Shown here in pieces: positions 1 through 9,077 of a stretch of 64,000 nucleotides of DNA (position 1 is the stretch's first letter; the number at the start of each line of letters is the position of its first letter). Source of the DNA: Jeongeupia naejangsanensis. Lineage in GTDB: Bacteria; Pseudomonadota; Gammaproteobacteria; Burkholderiales; Chitinibacteraceae. Made by a program: the position numbers and the translations under genes. Where the stretch lies: contig NZ_JAESND010000001.1 of the NCBI RefSeq assembly GCF_016865585.1, forward strand, positions 744,001 through 808,000, given 5' to 3'. The notes under the pieces are model-generated. The model had not been told where the DNA came from, did no database searches, and saw nothing but the letters and a program-made list of their open reading frames with translations.

Positions 1-713
1 GGCGCGGCGACCGTCTGGCCATGGTGTTTCAGGACCCGATGGCGACATTGAACCCGGTTCTGCGGATCGAAACCCAACTGGTCGAAACCATCCGCGCCCA
101 CCGCAACGTCGGCCGCAGTGCAGCCAGGGACGAAGCGCTGGCCATGCTCGACGAGGTGGGCATCACCTTCCCGGCACAACGGCTGCGCGCCTACCCGCAC
201 GAACTCTCCGGCGGCATGCGCCAGCGGGTGGCCATTGCCGCCGCGCTGATCAACCAGCCTGCGCTGCTGATCGCGGACGAACCGACCACGGCGCTGGATG
301 TCACGCTGCAAGCGCAGATTCTGGCCCTGATCGACCAGTACCGCCGCGACCACGGCACCGCGGTACTGTGGATCACCCATGATCTGGGGGTGGCGGCCGG
401 CTTTGCCGACCGGGTGCTGGTCATGTACGCCGGCCAGATCGTCGAATCCGGCCCCTGTGCCCGGGTATTGCACGCTCCGGCCCACCCCTACACCGCCGCC
501 CTGCTGGGCGCGATTCCCGGCAGCGTACCGCCCGGCACACCACTGGCCACGCTGCCCGGCCAGCCGCCCAGCCTTTCGCCGCCGCCCGAAGGCTGCCGCT
601 TCCGTGCCCGCTGCCCGCGCGCCGAGGCCGCCTGCATCGCAGCGCCGCCACAAGTTGCCGCCGGCGAGGCGCGGACGGTGCGGTGCTTCTTTCCCTTGGT
701 CACCCCGCCATGA
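1..713 (+). CDS. Peptide/nickel-type ABC transporter ATP-binding protein, 5' end outside window
   Basis: The reading frame is already open at the window edge (RGDRLA precedes the first Met at 21), so the Walker A part lies upstream. Visible are the Q-loop MVFQDP, the signature LSGGMRQRV, Walker B LLIADEP and the H-loop WITHDLG. The C-terminal oligopeptide-transporter extension follows: HPYT near residue 155, then a Cys cluster (CRFRARCPRAEAAC) typical of DppD/OppD. It energises uptake of di/oligopeptides or a related solute at the inner membrane. Its TGA overlaps the ATG of the next ATPase gene, as usual for paired DppD/DppF ATPases. The substrate cannot be told from the ATPase. Confidence 0.9.
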   Translation, partial: RGDRLAMVFQDPMATLNPVLRIETQLVETIRAHRNVGRSAARDEALAMLDEVGITFPAQRLRAYPHELSGGMRQRVAIAAALINQPALLIADEPTTALDVTLQAQILALIDQYRRDHGTAVLWITHDLGVAAGFADRVLVMYAGQIVESGPCARVLHAPAHPYTAALLGAIPGSVPPGTPLATLPGQPPSLSPPPEGCRFRARCPRAEAACIAAPPQVAAGEARTVRCFFPLVTPP

Positions 714-1447
714 ACGAGCCCCTGTTCCACGCCCGGAACATCAGCCAGAGCTATATACTGGCGAATGGCTGGCGCCAGCGGCGATCCACGCTGCAGGCGC
801 TGGATGATGTCTCCCTCGCTCTCCACGCAGGCGAAGCGGTCGGCATCGTCGGGGAATCCGGCAGCGGCAAATCCACACTGGCCCGCATCATCGCCGGCCT
901 GCTGCCGCCCACCGCCGGCGAGCGCTTCTGGCAAGGACAACGCCTGCCGGACGGGCCGCGCGACGGCATCCAGATGGTGTTCCAGGACGCGGCATCCGCC
1001 CTCAACCCGCGCGCCCGCGTGGCAGAGCTGATCGCCGAAGCACCACGCATCCACGGCTTGATCACCGGCGACGAAAGCGACTTTGTCGCCACCCAGCTGA
1101 GCCGGGTCGGGCTGGACCCGCAGCTGGCGCAACGCTATCCGCACCAGCTCTCCGGCGGACAGCGCGCCCGCGTCGGCATTGCCCGTGCGCTGGCCGTGAA
1201 ACCGCAGCTGCTGGTGTGCGACGAAGCCGTTGCGGCGCTGGATGTGTTGATCCAGGCCCAGATTCTCAACCTGCTGCAACAGCTGCGCCGCGAGCTGGGA
1301 TTGACACTGCTGTTCATCAGCCACGACCTCGGCGTCGTACGCCACCTGTGCGAGCGGGTCGTGGTCATGCACCACGGCCGGATCGTGGAGACGGCCGCAG
1401 CCGGGCAACTGGTCGGCTTGCCCCAAGCTTCCCTCTCCCGTTCCTGA
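710..1447 (+). CDS. Second peptide-type ABC transporter ATPase (DppF-like), C-terminus shortened
   Basis: The ATG at 710 overlaps the TGA of the upstream ATPase (ATGA), which sets the start better than the upstream in-frame start at 683. The 245-residue product has Walker A GESGSGKST, Q-loop MVFQDA, signature LSGGQRARV, Walker B LLVCDEA and H-loop FISHDLG. It is the partner of the preceding ATPase. DppF-like proteins normally continue with an HPYT-containing extension of about 70 residues. Here homology stops after HGRIVET, and a short unrelated tail leads to a stop just before a non-coding repeat region. The core ATPase is intact, but the truncation may be genuine decay. Confidence 0.85.
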   Translation: MNEPLFHARNISQSYILANGWRQRRSTLQALDDVSLALHAGEAVGIVGESGSGKSTLARIIAGLLPPTAGERFWQGQRLPDGPRDGIQMVFQDAASALNPRARVAELIAEAPRIHGLITGDESDFVATQLSRVGLDPQLAQRYPHQLSGGQRARVGIARALAVKPQLLVCDEAVAALDVLIQAQILNLLQQLRRELGLTLLFISHDLGVVRHLCERVVVMHHGRIVETAAAGQLVGLPQASLSRS

Positions 1448-2221
1448 ACGGGTCCCGAATCGAGGTCATCCGGTTGGTTCTCGTTTCCCGGAGACGTTCC
1501 GGGTGGCTAAGGTATGCTGGTCCGGGTGTTTGCCGCCCAAGGCGGATTCGGCGCGTAGCGACAATCCGCCGATTGTCTGCACCATTAACCTGATCCGGTG
1601 TGCCGCAATTCAAAAGCCAAACCGCCGGTCCCACCCGGCTGGCGGGTTACTTTCTTTGCTTCGCCAAAGAAAGTAACCAAAGAAAGGCGACCCGAAGCGG
1701 CAGGCGCTCCGCACTACCCTGCATCGGTCGCGAGCCAAGTCATGAAGCCGACTCGTCTCGCTCCACTCCTCGGCTGCCTTGGACGGGATTGGGGTGGAAT
1801 GCAAAGGTCAGAGCTAAGCGGTGGAATGGCTCCACCGATTACCGACGCGATCACACGAATCCGGCTTACTGCGATGCCAGTGGCACACCGCCCCGATTGT
1901 CCGTAACTAGGAACCCCCACAGGGGCGCGAATGTGGGATCGCCTTTTCTTTCGTTCATTGCTTTTGACGACGTAAAAAAAGAACATATGGGCGCGACGGA
2001 ACGCGTATGTAAACGATGCGCCGCAGGCGTAAAACGCAAATGAAATTGAAACAATCGGCGCCGGCCTGCGCGGGTCAAATGACCCGCCCTACATGGTTGC
2101 GCAGAGGAATCCAACTAGGCGAAACCCAATACCTCTCAAGCTCCAGATTAATAGATTGTCAAAAATCTTAAAATCCACTGTGCATACCTAGTTCAACAAT
2201 AAGCACCGTGCATGCCAAATT
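1448..2221. other. 774-bp gene-free stretch next to the ABC operon
   Basis: No open frame here has convincing codon use. The left half carries a dispersed-repeat-like element around a strong hairpin (1645-1678) and a smaller hairpin (1819-1837). The right half grades into the AT-rich orphan region. Short frames such as 1598-1906 read peptides with SPKKVTKERRPE, a string I recognise from spurious translations of repetitive elements in other proteobacteria, so I do not call them genes. Confidence 0.6.
1620..1740. repeat. Dispersed intergenic repeat with perfect 14-bp inverted repeat
   Basis: The arms GGTTACTTTCTTTG (1645-1658) and CAAAGAAAGTAACC (1665-1678) are perfect reverse complements around a 6-base loop. 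Flanking sequence (GGCGGGTTAC, then CAAAGAAAGGCGACCC) resembles a repeat seen in intergenic regions of many beta- and gammaproteobacteria. It sits immediately after a truncated ATPase gene. Copy number in this genome cannot be judged from one window; no second copy was seen here. Confidence 0.55.
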
Positions 2222-3316
2222 TCATTTTTCATAGCATCGGACGATATATTCGCTATATCCGCATTTATTTCCGTTAAAGTAATTCAGCCTTTGAACCCCC
2301 CCTCCTTTCATTGTCTTACCGCATACCTCCTTGCCCAAATTTTCAATCATAGCTTCATTGCCAGGAATTCCTCCATCTGCACCACAGTAAAACTTGGGAC
2401 CCGCCAAATTCCGTCCATACTCACCAACGTAAAACGGGCGAATTTCTTTTATAGTCATATCTTTGACTTTTCTTCCTAAAATCTGATTACTTTCGGTCAG
2501 TAAAGAAACGGATTTTTCAGAGTCATCGACCCTTTTTTGCAGCCTATCAATTTCAGTTTTGGCAGTGCTCTGTAGAGCAGGCCCGAGGTACTTATCTTGC
2601 GGCAAATAAATCTCATACGGAGTGGAAACACCAGCTCGACCAATTGTCAGTACCAATGTGGCAGCAGAATAACTTCCGCCACTAGGGGAATCCGGGACTC
2701 TAACGCAGTTTATTGAAAAATCCCGATCAAATTTAACAACAGCAGATTTAGGTTCAAGCTCTTTCGGCCATAAATAAGCTCTAGGAGTTGTGCACTTTAA
2801 TTTTGATTTATCAAACTCAATATCATCGACCTGTACCTCCATATACCCGTTGTTATTTCTACCAATTATTGTCAAGACATTGGGGGGAGTATATGTATAT
2901 GTCACCACTAAATTTTGCTTAGAAATCTCTAAGCATTGATTGAAATTTTTCTGCGCATAATCCATGGATGTTTTAGTATATGTATCTTTGTACGAGTAAA
3001 CATCGCTACTTTTTGCTGTATCACTACAGAATTGAGAAACAGTTTGATCTTTCGAAGAAAAAGCAAACTGGGCAGATATTGGCACACTTGCAACAATGGC
3101 AGCCACCCCCAAACCAGTATCACTCTCATTAATTGATCCATCTGACTTGCAAAATTTATTGAAGTATTGATTTTTTATTGCCAATTTCTGAATATTTATA
3201 TCAATATTTGATAGTTGGTCTTTGTAGGCGACCAAACATGGATCAGCTGGGTCTGCCAAAGCGTATCTGCCGAAAAATGAAGCCGGAATCAGTAAGAAAA
3301 GTGTGATAAAACGCAT
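2222..3316 (-). CDS. Orphan secreted protein with C-terminal coiled coil
   Basis: The start is taken at the second ATG (3316) because AGGAG lies 6 bases upstream of it and directly abuts the first ATG (3322). The 364-residue product begins with a signal peptide (MRFITLFLLIPASFF..ALA), so it is probably exported. A predicted coiled coil lies near residues 270-295 (LQKRVDDSEKSVSLL), followed by a small Cys-containing C-terminal domain (FYCGADGGIPG, GNKCGYSEYIVRC). Six or more cysteines suggest disulfides in the periplasm. The gene is much more AT-rich than its neighbours, stands alone and is probably horizontally acquired. I do not recognise the family. Confidence 0.75.
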   Translation of the reverse strand: MRFITLFLLIPASFFGRYALADPADPCLVAYKDQLSNIDINIQKLAIKNQYFNKFCKSDGSINESDTGLGVAAIVASVPISAQFAFSSKDQTVSQFCSDTAKSSDVYSYKDTYTKTSMDYAQKNFNQCLEISKQNLVVTYTYTPPNVLTIIGRNNNGYMEVQVDDIEFDKSKLKCTTPRAYLWPKELEPKSAVVKFDRDFSINCVRVPDSPSGGSYSAATLVLTIGRAGVSTPYEIYLPQDKYLGPALQSTAKTEIDRLQKRVDDSEKSVSLLTESNQILGRKVKDMTIKEIRPFYVGEYGRNLAGPKFYCGADGGIPGNEAMIENLGKEVCGKTMKGGGVQRLNYFNGNKCGYSEYIVRCYEK

Positions 3317-3551
3317 AATCATCTCCTAGGCGTGGGGATCACCCTACACATTACTAGACGATTTTTTCCGATCTACTGCACTTTTTTGGAAAAAAACCCG
3401 CTAACTTCCCAGTCCCGAACGACAACTATCCAGGCCAATGGCAAAACCCGTAGAACCCTTCACAAAGGTCACAGGCATAACAAACATAGACAAATACAAA
3501 AACCATCTTGTATTATTTTTTAAAAACGCATAACAATACAAGACATACTCG

Positions 3552-3581
3552 TTAAAAAAGGGCCTTTCGACCCTTTTTTAA
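3552..3581. terminator. Terminator of the nrdA-nrdB operon
   Basis: Perfect 11-bp stem TTAAAAAAGGG (3552-3562) / CCCTTTTTTAA (3571-3581) with an 8-base loop. The stem itself supplies U-rich ends in both directions. It lies 16 bp beyond the nrdB stop on the minus strand. Confidence 0.85.
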
Positions 3582-3596
3582 CTCATCAATAATAAT

Positions 3597-4679
3597 TCAA
3601 TCCCAGCTCAACGCCCCACCAGTCTGGTACTCCGTCACGCGGGTTTCAAAGAAATTCTTCTCTTTCTTCAAGTCGATCATCTCGCTCATCCACGGGAACG
3701 GGTTGGTCACGCCCGGGAAGAGTTGGTCGAGGCCGATTTGCTGCATGCGGCGGTTGGCGATGAAGCGCAGGTATTCCTTGAACTGGCTGGCGTTCAGGCC
3801 CAGCACGCCGCGCGGCATGGTGTCTTCGGCATACGCGTATTCGAGTTCGACGGCTTTCTTGAACAGTTCGGTGATTTCGGCCTTGAACGGTTCGGTCCAC
3901 AGCTGCGGGTTTTCCAGCTTGATGGTGTTGATCAGGTCGATGCCGAAATTGCAGTGCATCGATTCGTCGCGCAGGATGTACTGGTACTGCTCGGCGGCGC
4001 CGGTCATCTTGTTCTGGCGGCCGAGCGCGAGGATCTGGACGAAGCCGACATAGAAGAACAGGCCTTCCATGATGCAGGCGAAGACGATGATCGAGCGCAG
4101 CAGTTGCTGGTCCGTCTCAAGAGTCCCGCTCTTGAACTCCGGGTCGGTCAGTACGTCGATGAACGGGATCAGGAATTCGTCCTTGTTCCGGATCGACGCG
4201 ACTTCGTGATAGGCGTTGAAGATTTCGCCTTCATCAAGGCCGAGCGATTCGACGATGTACTGGTAGGCGTGGGTGTGGATCGCTTCGTCGAAGGCCTGAC
4301 GCAGCAGGAACTGGCGGCATTCCGGGCTGGTGATCTGGCGGTAGGTGCCGAGGACGATGTTGTTGGCGGCGAGCGAGTCGGCGGTGACGAAGAAGCCGAG
4401 GTTGCGCTTGACCAGACGGCGCTCGTCGTCGGTCAGGCCGTTCGGGTCCTTCCACAGCTCGATGTCGCGCTGCATGTTCACTTCCTGCGGCATCCAGTGG
4501 TTGGCGCACTGGGCCAGATACTTTTCCCACGCCCACTTGTGCTTGAACGGCACGAGCTGGTTGACGTCGGTGGTGCCGTTGATGACGCGCTTGTCGACGA
4601 CGTTGACCCGCCCTTCAGTCGCAGCGCTGCCGGCACTGTTTGCGGTGGTGGAAATGGCGGAGTCTTCGAAGCTCAGCAT
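3597..4679 (-). CDS. nrdB: Ribonucleoside-diphosphate reductase class Ia, beta subunit
   Basis: The 360-residue NrdB houses the diferric-tyrosyl radical cofactor that starts nucleotide reduction in NrdA. All ligands can be placed: Asp101 (TADSLAANN), Glu132 and His135 (DEAIHTHAY), Glu205 (IMEGLFF), Glu239 and His242 (RDESMHC). Tyr139 matches the radical tyrosine of E. coli NrdB (Tyr122). The C-terminus ([11 protein letters not shown]) is the tail that docks on NrdA. It is the last gene on the minus strand after nrdA and two lipoprotein genes, 55 bp from the nearer one, and is followed by a strong terminator. Confidence 0.97.
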   Translation of the reverse strand: MLSFEDSAISTTANSAGSAATEGRVNVVDKRVINGTTDVNQLVPFKHKWAWEKYLAQCANHWMPQEVNMQRDIELWKDPNGLTDDERRLVKRNLGFFVTADSLAANNIVLGTYRQITSPECRQFLLRQAFDEAIHTHAYQYIVESLGLDEGEIFNAYHEVASIRNKDEFLIPFIDVLTDPEFKSGTLETDQQLLRSIIVFACIMEGLFFYVGFVQILALGRQNKMTGAAEQYQYILRDESMHCNFGIDLINTIKLENPQLWTEPFKAEITELFKKAVELEYAYAEDTMPRGVLGLNASQFKEYLRFIANRRMQQIGLDQLFPGVTNPFPWMSEMIDLKKEKNFFETRVTEYQTGGALSWD

Positions 4680-4734
4680 GGTGCTTGTCCTTGTCTATCG
4701 ATATTTGCAATGGCGCGGCTGATGCCGGCCGTGT

Positions 4735-5322
4735 TTATTGTTTGTCGCCCTGGTTCAGTAGCTGAACCTTGACGTTGGAAAAATCGCTGACGCCCCACAT
4801 GACCTTCATGTGATTGAAGTCACGGGCCTGCTGATCGCTCAGCACGACGTCGGGCTTGAAATTCATGTTCAGGTGAAAGTCACCCAAGTACACCACCTCT
4901 CCGGCCCTGACGGTGAAGCGGTCCTGCCTCGGCAGGCTGATCACGTTGCGCATCCCGGCCTGCCCCAGCGTGTCCGGCATGCCCCAGTAGCCGTAAACGT
5001 GGCTGATGGTGTAGTTGCCCGGCGGCAGCGCAGTGAACGTCAGTCTGCCCTTGTCGTCCGGCACGTTGCCCGGTGCGCGGATGTAGTCGGTGTTCTCACT
5101 GGCGTACAGATTGCCGCTGATGCCGGCACCGTTGAACACCAGATTCGCATCGCCGCTGTCGGGTTGCAGGCTGTGCAGCGTGAATGCCAGCACTGCGTAA
5201 CCCTGACCCGGCGGCGGCTGCAGCTTGCCGGCGTCGGTTTGCGGCTTCATCGACGCACACGCCGCCAACAGGATCAGCAGGCCGAGCGCGGCGACGCGTT
5301 TGTACCCTTCATGCACAAGCAT
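4735..5322 (-). CDS. Lipoprotein, paralogue of its upstream neighbour
   Basis: A 195-residue protein with a lipoprotein signal peptide and lipobox (LLILLAAC). GGAGG lies upstream of the ATG. The mature part looks like a beta-sandwich: a TALPPGNYTISHVYG segment resembles carboxypeptidase-regulatory or transthyretin-like folds, and FTVRAGEVVYLGDFHL aligns with FSVQAGEVVYVGNVNV in the adjacent gene. The C-terminal halves also match (QQARDF / QSGRDF and SNVKVQLL / SNIQVRLP), so the pair arose by duplication. It lies between nrdA and nrdB on the same strand. Family function is not known to me; a link to nucleotide metabolism is not implied by its sequence. Confidence 0.85.
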   Translation of the reverse strand: MLVHEGYKRVAALGLLILLAACASMKPQTDAGKLQPPPGQGYAVLAFTLHSLQPDSGDANLVFNGAGISGNLYASENTDYIRAPGNVPDDKGRLTFTALPPGNYTISHVYGYWGMPDTLGQAGMRNVISLPRQDRFTVRAGEVVYLGDFHLNMNFKPDVVLSDQQARDFNHMKVMWGVSDFSNVKVQLLNQGDKQ

Positions 5323-5351
5323 GGCGCCCTCCAGTCCGCCCGCAGGCGGCT

Positions 5352-5930
5352 TCAGCTTCCGTACGGCAGATTGCCGGCTTGCGGCAACCTCACCTGTATG
5401 TTGGACAGCTCGTTGGCGGTTTTACTCATGACCAGATCATAAAAATCGCGACCGGACTGATTGCTGACCGACACGGACGGTGTGAAATCCAGCGCGACGT
5501 TGACATTGCCGACATAAACCACCTCGCCCGCCTGCACGCTGAACGTCTGCCCCAGCGGCAACCAGACCGGCTGGGTCCGCGAACGGCCACCCTCTTCGGT
5601 GTGCCAGCTACCCTGCACGTGCATCAGTTGATACTTGCCCGGTACCAGATTCAGCGAGAAGCGTTTGCCGGCAACACTGGGACCGTTCGGCGAACGCACT
5701 TCATCGCCCTCTTCCGCGGTCAGCACCTGTTCGCCCCGCGGCCCGCGCAACACCAGCGAGACCTTGGCATCGTCCGGTTCAACCGCTTGCCACGTCAGCG
5801 TCAGCAACACCGCAGCCTGCCCGGCTTGCGTCTCGACCTTTTTCGGCTCGTTGCTGCTGAACACCTGCTGCACTTGCGCGCACCCCGTCAACGCCAGGGC
5901 CAGCCCCAAGCCTGCCAGTACCGTCTTCAT
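5352..5930 (-). CDS. Lipoprotein, first of a tandem paralogous pair
   Basis: A 192-residue protein with signal peptide and lipobox (LALTGC; MKTVLAGLGLALALTGCAQ), preceded by a purine-rich ribosome site (AGAGAAGGGA). Matches to the next gene include NLVPGKYQLMHVQGSW against ALPPGNYTISHVYGYW, and the shared QAGEVVYVG-type strand. It probably sits in the outer membrane or at the periplasmic face. The gap to nrdA upstream is 151 bp and contains hairpins; the gap to the second lipoprotein gene is 29 bp. Function unknown. Confidence 0.85.
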   Translation of the reverse strand: MKTVLAGLGLALALTGCAQVQQVFSSNEPKKVETQAGQAAVLLTLTWQAVEPDDAKVSLVLRGPRGEQVLTAEEGDEVRSPNGPSVAGKRFSLNLVPGKYQLMHVQGSWHTEEGGRSRTQPVWLPLGQTFSVQAGEVVYVGNVNVALDFTPSVSVSNQSGRDFYDLVMSKTANELSNIQVRLPQAGNLPYGS

Positions 5931-6048
5931 TCCCTTCTCTCCCCGCTGGCCTGCTCGTTGGCGGCCTTGTTGGCTTTCTTGTGAAACCGATTCATCAACC
6001 GCCTGCAGGCAAGCGGCTCAGGAATCGGGCCCGGCGAAGCGGGCTTGC

Positions 6049-6072
6049 GGAAGGCCGGCAAGCCGGCCTTCC
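6049..6072. terminator. Hairpin after nrdA
   Basis: Perfect 10-bp GC-rich stem GGAAGGCCGG / CCGGCCTTCC with a CAAG loop, 9 bp downstream of the nrdA stop. There is no T-run on the minus strand. An alternative stem (GGCTTGC 6042-6048 / GCAAGCC 6058-6064) competes with it. It may attenuate read-through or protect the mRNA end rather than fully terminate, which would set NrdA and NrdB levels apart. Confidence 0.5.
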
Positions 6073-6081
6073 TTCACTGCC

Positions 6082-8991
6082 TTACTGGCATGCTTCGCAG
6101 TCGGGATTGTCGATCGAGCAGAACTTCATGTCGGTCGCCGGTTCCATCACCGGTTCGGCTTCCACCGCCGGCGCCGCTGCCACGGCAGCCGGAGCGCTGT
6201 AGCCGCCATCCACCGGTACGGCGTTCAGCTCGCCGCCACGGCCGGTCGACTTCTCGGCGTTCGATGCCGCCAGCGTGCGGAGGTAGTACGTGGTCTTGAG
6301 GCCACGGATCCACGCATGCTTGTACAGCTCGTCCAGCTTCTTGCCCGACGCGCCGGCCATGTAGATGTTCAGGCTCTGCGCCTGGTCGATCCACTTCTGG
6401 CGACGCGATGCAGCCTCGACCAGCCACTTCGGATCCATTTCGAACGCGGTCGCGTAGATGTCGCGCAGGTCTTGCGGGATGCGATCGATGCGCGCCACCG
6501 AACCGTCGAAGTACTTCAGGTCCGAGATCATCACTTCGTCCCACAGGCCACGGGCCTTCAGGTCGCGCACCAGGTAGTCGTTGACCACGGTGAATTCGCC
6601 CGACAGGTTCGATTTGACGAACAGGTTCTGGTAGGTCGGTTCGATCGACGCCGAGACGCCGATGATGTTGGCGATGGTCGCAGTCGGGGCGATGGCCACG
6701 CAGTTCGAGTTGCGCATGCCGACCGACGCAACGCGCTGACGCAGTGCGTTCCAGTCCAGCCGTTCGGTGCGGTCGACTTCGAGGTTGCCGCCACGCTCTT
6801 CGGCCAGCAGGTTCAGCGAATCGAGCGGCAGGATGCCACGATCCCAAAGGCTGCCCTTGTAGCTCGGGTAGGTGCCGCGCTCTTCGGCCAGCTCGGTCGA
6901 CGCCCAGTAGGCGTGGTAGCAGACCATTTCCATCGACGCATCGGCAAACTCGACCGCAGCGTTCGACGCATACGGAATCCGTTGTGCCAGCAGCGCGTCC
7001 TGGAAGCCCATGATGCCCATGCCGACCGGACGGTGCTTCAGGTTGGAATTGCGCGCCTTCGCCACCGGGTAGAAGTTGATGTCGATGACGTTGTCGAGCA
7101 TGCGCATCGCGGTCTTCACGGTGCGGGCGATCTTGTCCTGATCAAGGACGATAGCGCCGTCGACATTCTTCAGGTGGTTGACCAGGTTGACCGAGCCGAG
7201 GTTGCAGACGGCGATTTCGTGGTCGTTGGTGTTCAGCGTGATTTCGGTGCACAGGTTCGAGCTGTGGACCACGCCGACGTGCTGCTGCGGGCTGCGGATG
7301 TTGCACGGATCCTTGAACGTGATCCACGGGTGACCCGTTTCGAACAGCATGGTCAGCATCTTGCGCCACAGCGTCAGCGCCGGCAGCTTCTTGACCACGC
7401 GCATTTCGCCGCGGGCAGCCTTTTCTTCGTAGCGTGCGTAGGTCTCGGCGAAGTCCTTGCCGTACTTGTCGTGCAGATCCGGTGCTTCGGCCGGGCTGAA
7501 CAGCGTCCAGTCGGCGCCTTCGATCACGCGCTGCATGAACAGGTCCGGCACCCAGTTGGCGGTGTTCATGTCGTGGGTACGGCGGCGGTCGTCACCGGTG
7601 TTCTTGCGCAGTTCGAGGAATTCCTCGATGTCGGCGTGCCAGGTTTCCAGGTAGGCGCAGACCGCGCCCTTGCGCTTGCCGCCCTGGTTGACCGCGACGG
7701 CGGTGTCGTTCACCACCTTGAGGAAGGGCACGACGCCCTGCGACTTGCCGTTGGTGCCCTTGATGTGCGAACCGAGCGAGCGCACCGGGGTCCAGTCGTT
7801 GCCGAGGCCGCCGGCAAACTTCGACAGCAGCGCGTTTTCCTTGATGCCTTCGTAGATGCCATCGAGGTCGTCGGCGATCGTCGTCAGGTAGCACGACGAC
7901 AGCTGCGAGCGACGGGTACCCGAGTTGAACAGCGTCGGGGTCGAGCTCATGAAGTCGAAGCTCGACAGCACGTTGTAGAACTCGATCGCGCGAGCTTCGC
8001 GGTCGATCTCGTTCAGCGCCAAGCCCATGGCCACACGCATGTAGAACGCCTGCGGCAGCTCGATGCGCTCGCCGTCGACGTGCAGGAAGTAGCGGTCGTA
8101 CAGCGTCTGCAGGCCGAGGTAGCCGAACTGGTAGTCGCGGTCGTGGTTCAGCGCGGCGCCGAGGCGGGCCAGATCGTACTGGGCCAGACGGTCGTCGAGC
8201 AGCTCGGCGTCGATGCCGCGCTTGATGAATTCCGGGAAGTAGCGCGCGTAGGCGTGCACCATGTCTTCATGGCTGGTTTCCTCGCCGAGCACTTCGCGGC
8301 GCAGGCTGTCGAGCAGCAGGCGCGCGGTGACTTGCGAGTACGACGGGTCTTTCTCGATCAGCTGGCGCGCGGCCATGATCACCGACTTGCGCACTTCTTC
8401 GGCCGACACGCCGTCGTAGATGTTCTTCAGCGCTTCGTTCAGGATCGCGGCCTGGTTGGTCTCGTTGTCGAAACCGGTGCAGGCCGAGGCGATCAGCGCC
8501 TTGAGGCGGCCCAGATCGAGCGGACGGCGGCTGCCGTCTTCGTAAACGACGTTGATGCTGTCGTGGTGTTCGACTTCGTGTTCGACCTTGGCGTGCGAGC
8601 GCTCTTGCGAGCGCTGTTCGCGGTAGATCACGTAGGCACGTGCGACGTCGTGTTCGCCGGTACGCATCAGCGCCAGTTCGACCTGGTCCTGGATTTCCTC
8701 GATATGGATCGCGCCGCCTTCGGGCTTGCGGCGCATCAGTGCGCGCACGACCGAGTCGGTCAGGCCGGCAACGCGCTCGCGCACGCCAGCCGACGAAGCG
8801 GCCTGGCTGCCCTGCACGGCGATGAAGGCCTTGGTCACGGCCACCGAGATCTTCAGCGGCTCGAACGGCACCACAGCGCCGTTGCGACGAATGATCTTGT
8901 AGTTGGTGTAGGCGCTGTTGTCGTGTTGCGCGGCGGTGTCGACGGTATCGGTCATTCGGCTTCCAGTGGTGCTATCCAGCGGGGCGTACAT
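6082..8991 (-). CDS. nrdA: Ribonucleoside-diphosphate reductase class Ia, alpha subunit
   Basis: The 969-residue catalytic subunit reduces NDPs to dNDPs with NrdB. It is about 200 residues longer than E. coli NrdA because the N-terminus holds two ATP-cone-like regulatory domains, about residues 30-127 (IIRRNGAVVPFEPLKI) and 147-240 (VVYEDGSRRPLDLGRL), as in Pseudomonas-type NrdA. Active-site landmarks are SSCYLTT, SNLCTEI and AVCNLGS, and the C-terminal redox cysteines are in CSIDNPDCEACQ. AAGGA lies 9 bases before the chosen ATG; an internal ATG at 8955 is possible. A NrdR box sits about 70 bp upstream. Confidence 0.97.
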   Translation of the reverse strand: MYAPLDSTTGSRMTDTVDTAAQHDNSAYTNYKIIRRNGAVVPFEPLKISVAVTKAFIAVQGSQAASSAGVRERVAGLTDSVVRALMRRKPEGGAIHIEEIQDQVELALMRTGEHDVARAYVIYREQRSQERSHAKVEHEVEHHDSINVVYEDGSRRPLDLGRLKALIASACTGFDNETNQAAILNEALKNIYDGVSAEEVRKSVIMAARQLIEKDPSYSQVTARLLLDSLRREVLGEETSHEDMVHAYARYFPEFIKRGIDAELLDDRLAQYDLARLGAALNHDRDYQFGYLGLQTLYDRYFLHVDGERIELPQAFYMRVAMGLALNEIDREARAIEFYNVLSSFDFMSSTPTLFNSGTRRSQLSSCYLTTIADDLDGIYEGIKENALLSKFAGGLGNDWTPVRSLGSHIKGTNGKSQGVVPFLKVVNDTAVAVNQGGKRKGAVCAYLETWHADIEEFLELRKNTGDDRRRTHDMNTANWVPDLFMQRVIEGADWTLFSPAEAPDLHDKYGKDFAETYARYEEKAARGEMRVVKKLPALTLWRKMLTMLFETGHPWITFKDPCNIRSPQQHVGVVHSSNLCTEITLNTNDHEIAVCNLGSVNLVNHLKNVDGAIVLDQDKIARTVKTAMRMLDNVIDINFYPVAKARNSNLKHRPVGMGIMGFQDALLAQRIPYASNAAVEFADASMEMVCYHAYWASTELAEERGTYPSYKGSLWDRGILPLDSLNLLAEERGGNLEVDRTERLDWNALRQRVASVGMRNSNCVAIAPTATIANIIGVSASIEPTYQNLFVKSNLSGEFTVVNDYLVRDLKARGLWDEVMISDLKYFDGSVARIDRIPQDLRDIYATAFEMDPKWLVEAASRRQKWIDQAQSLNIYMAGASGKKLDELYKHAWIRGLKTTYYLRTLAASNAEKSTGRGGELNAVPVDGGYSAPAAVAAAPAVEAEPVMEPATDMKFCSIDNPDCEACQ

Positions 8992-9030
8992 GCGCTCTGT
9001 TCCTTCTGGCTAGAGGGGATTCTGATGATG

Positions 9031-9077
9031 TGCACAAGTCTGTGTATTCTTTGTGAAGAAACACAATATCTTGTGTC
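9031..9077 (-). promoter_or_regulatory. NrdR box pair upstream of nrdA
   Basis: ACACAATATCTTGTGT at 9062-9077 is a near-perfect match to the NrdR palindrome (ACACWATATATWGTGT). Exactly 31 bp away, 9031-9046 holds a degenerate partner (GTGCACAAGTCTGTGT) with one good half-site. Three-turn spacing of paired boxes is characteristic of NrdR. It predicts dATP/ATP-dependent repression of the whole nrdA-lipoproteins-nrdB unit. The nrdR gene itself is not in the window. Confidence 0.8.
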
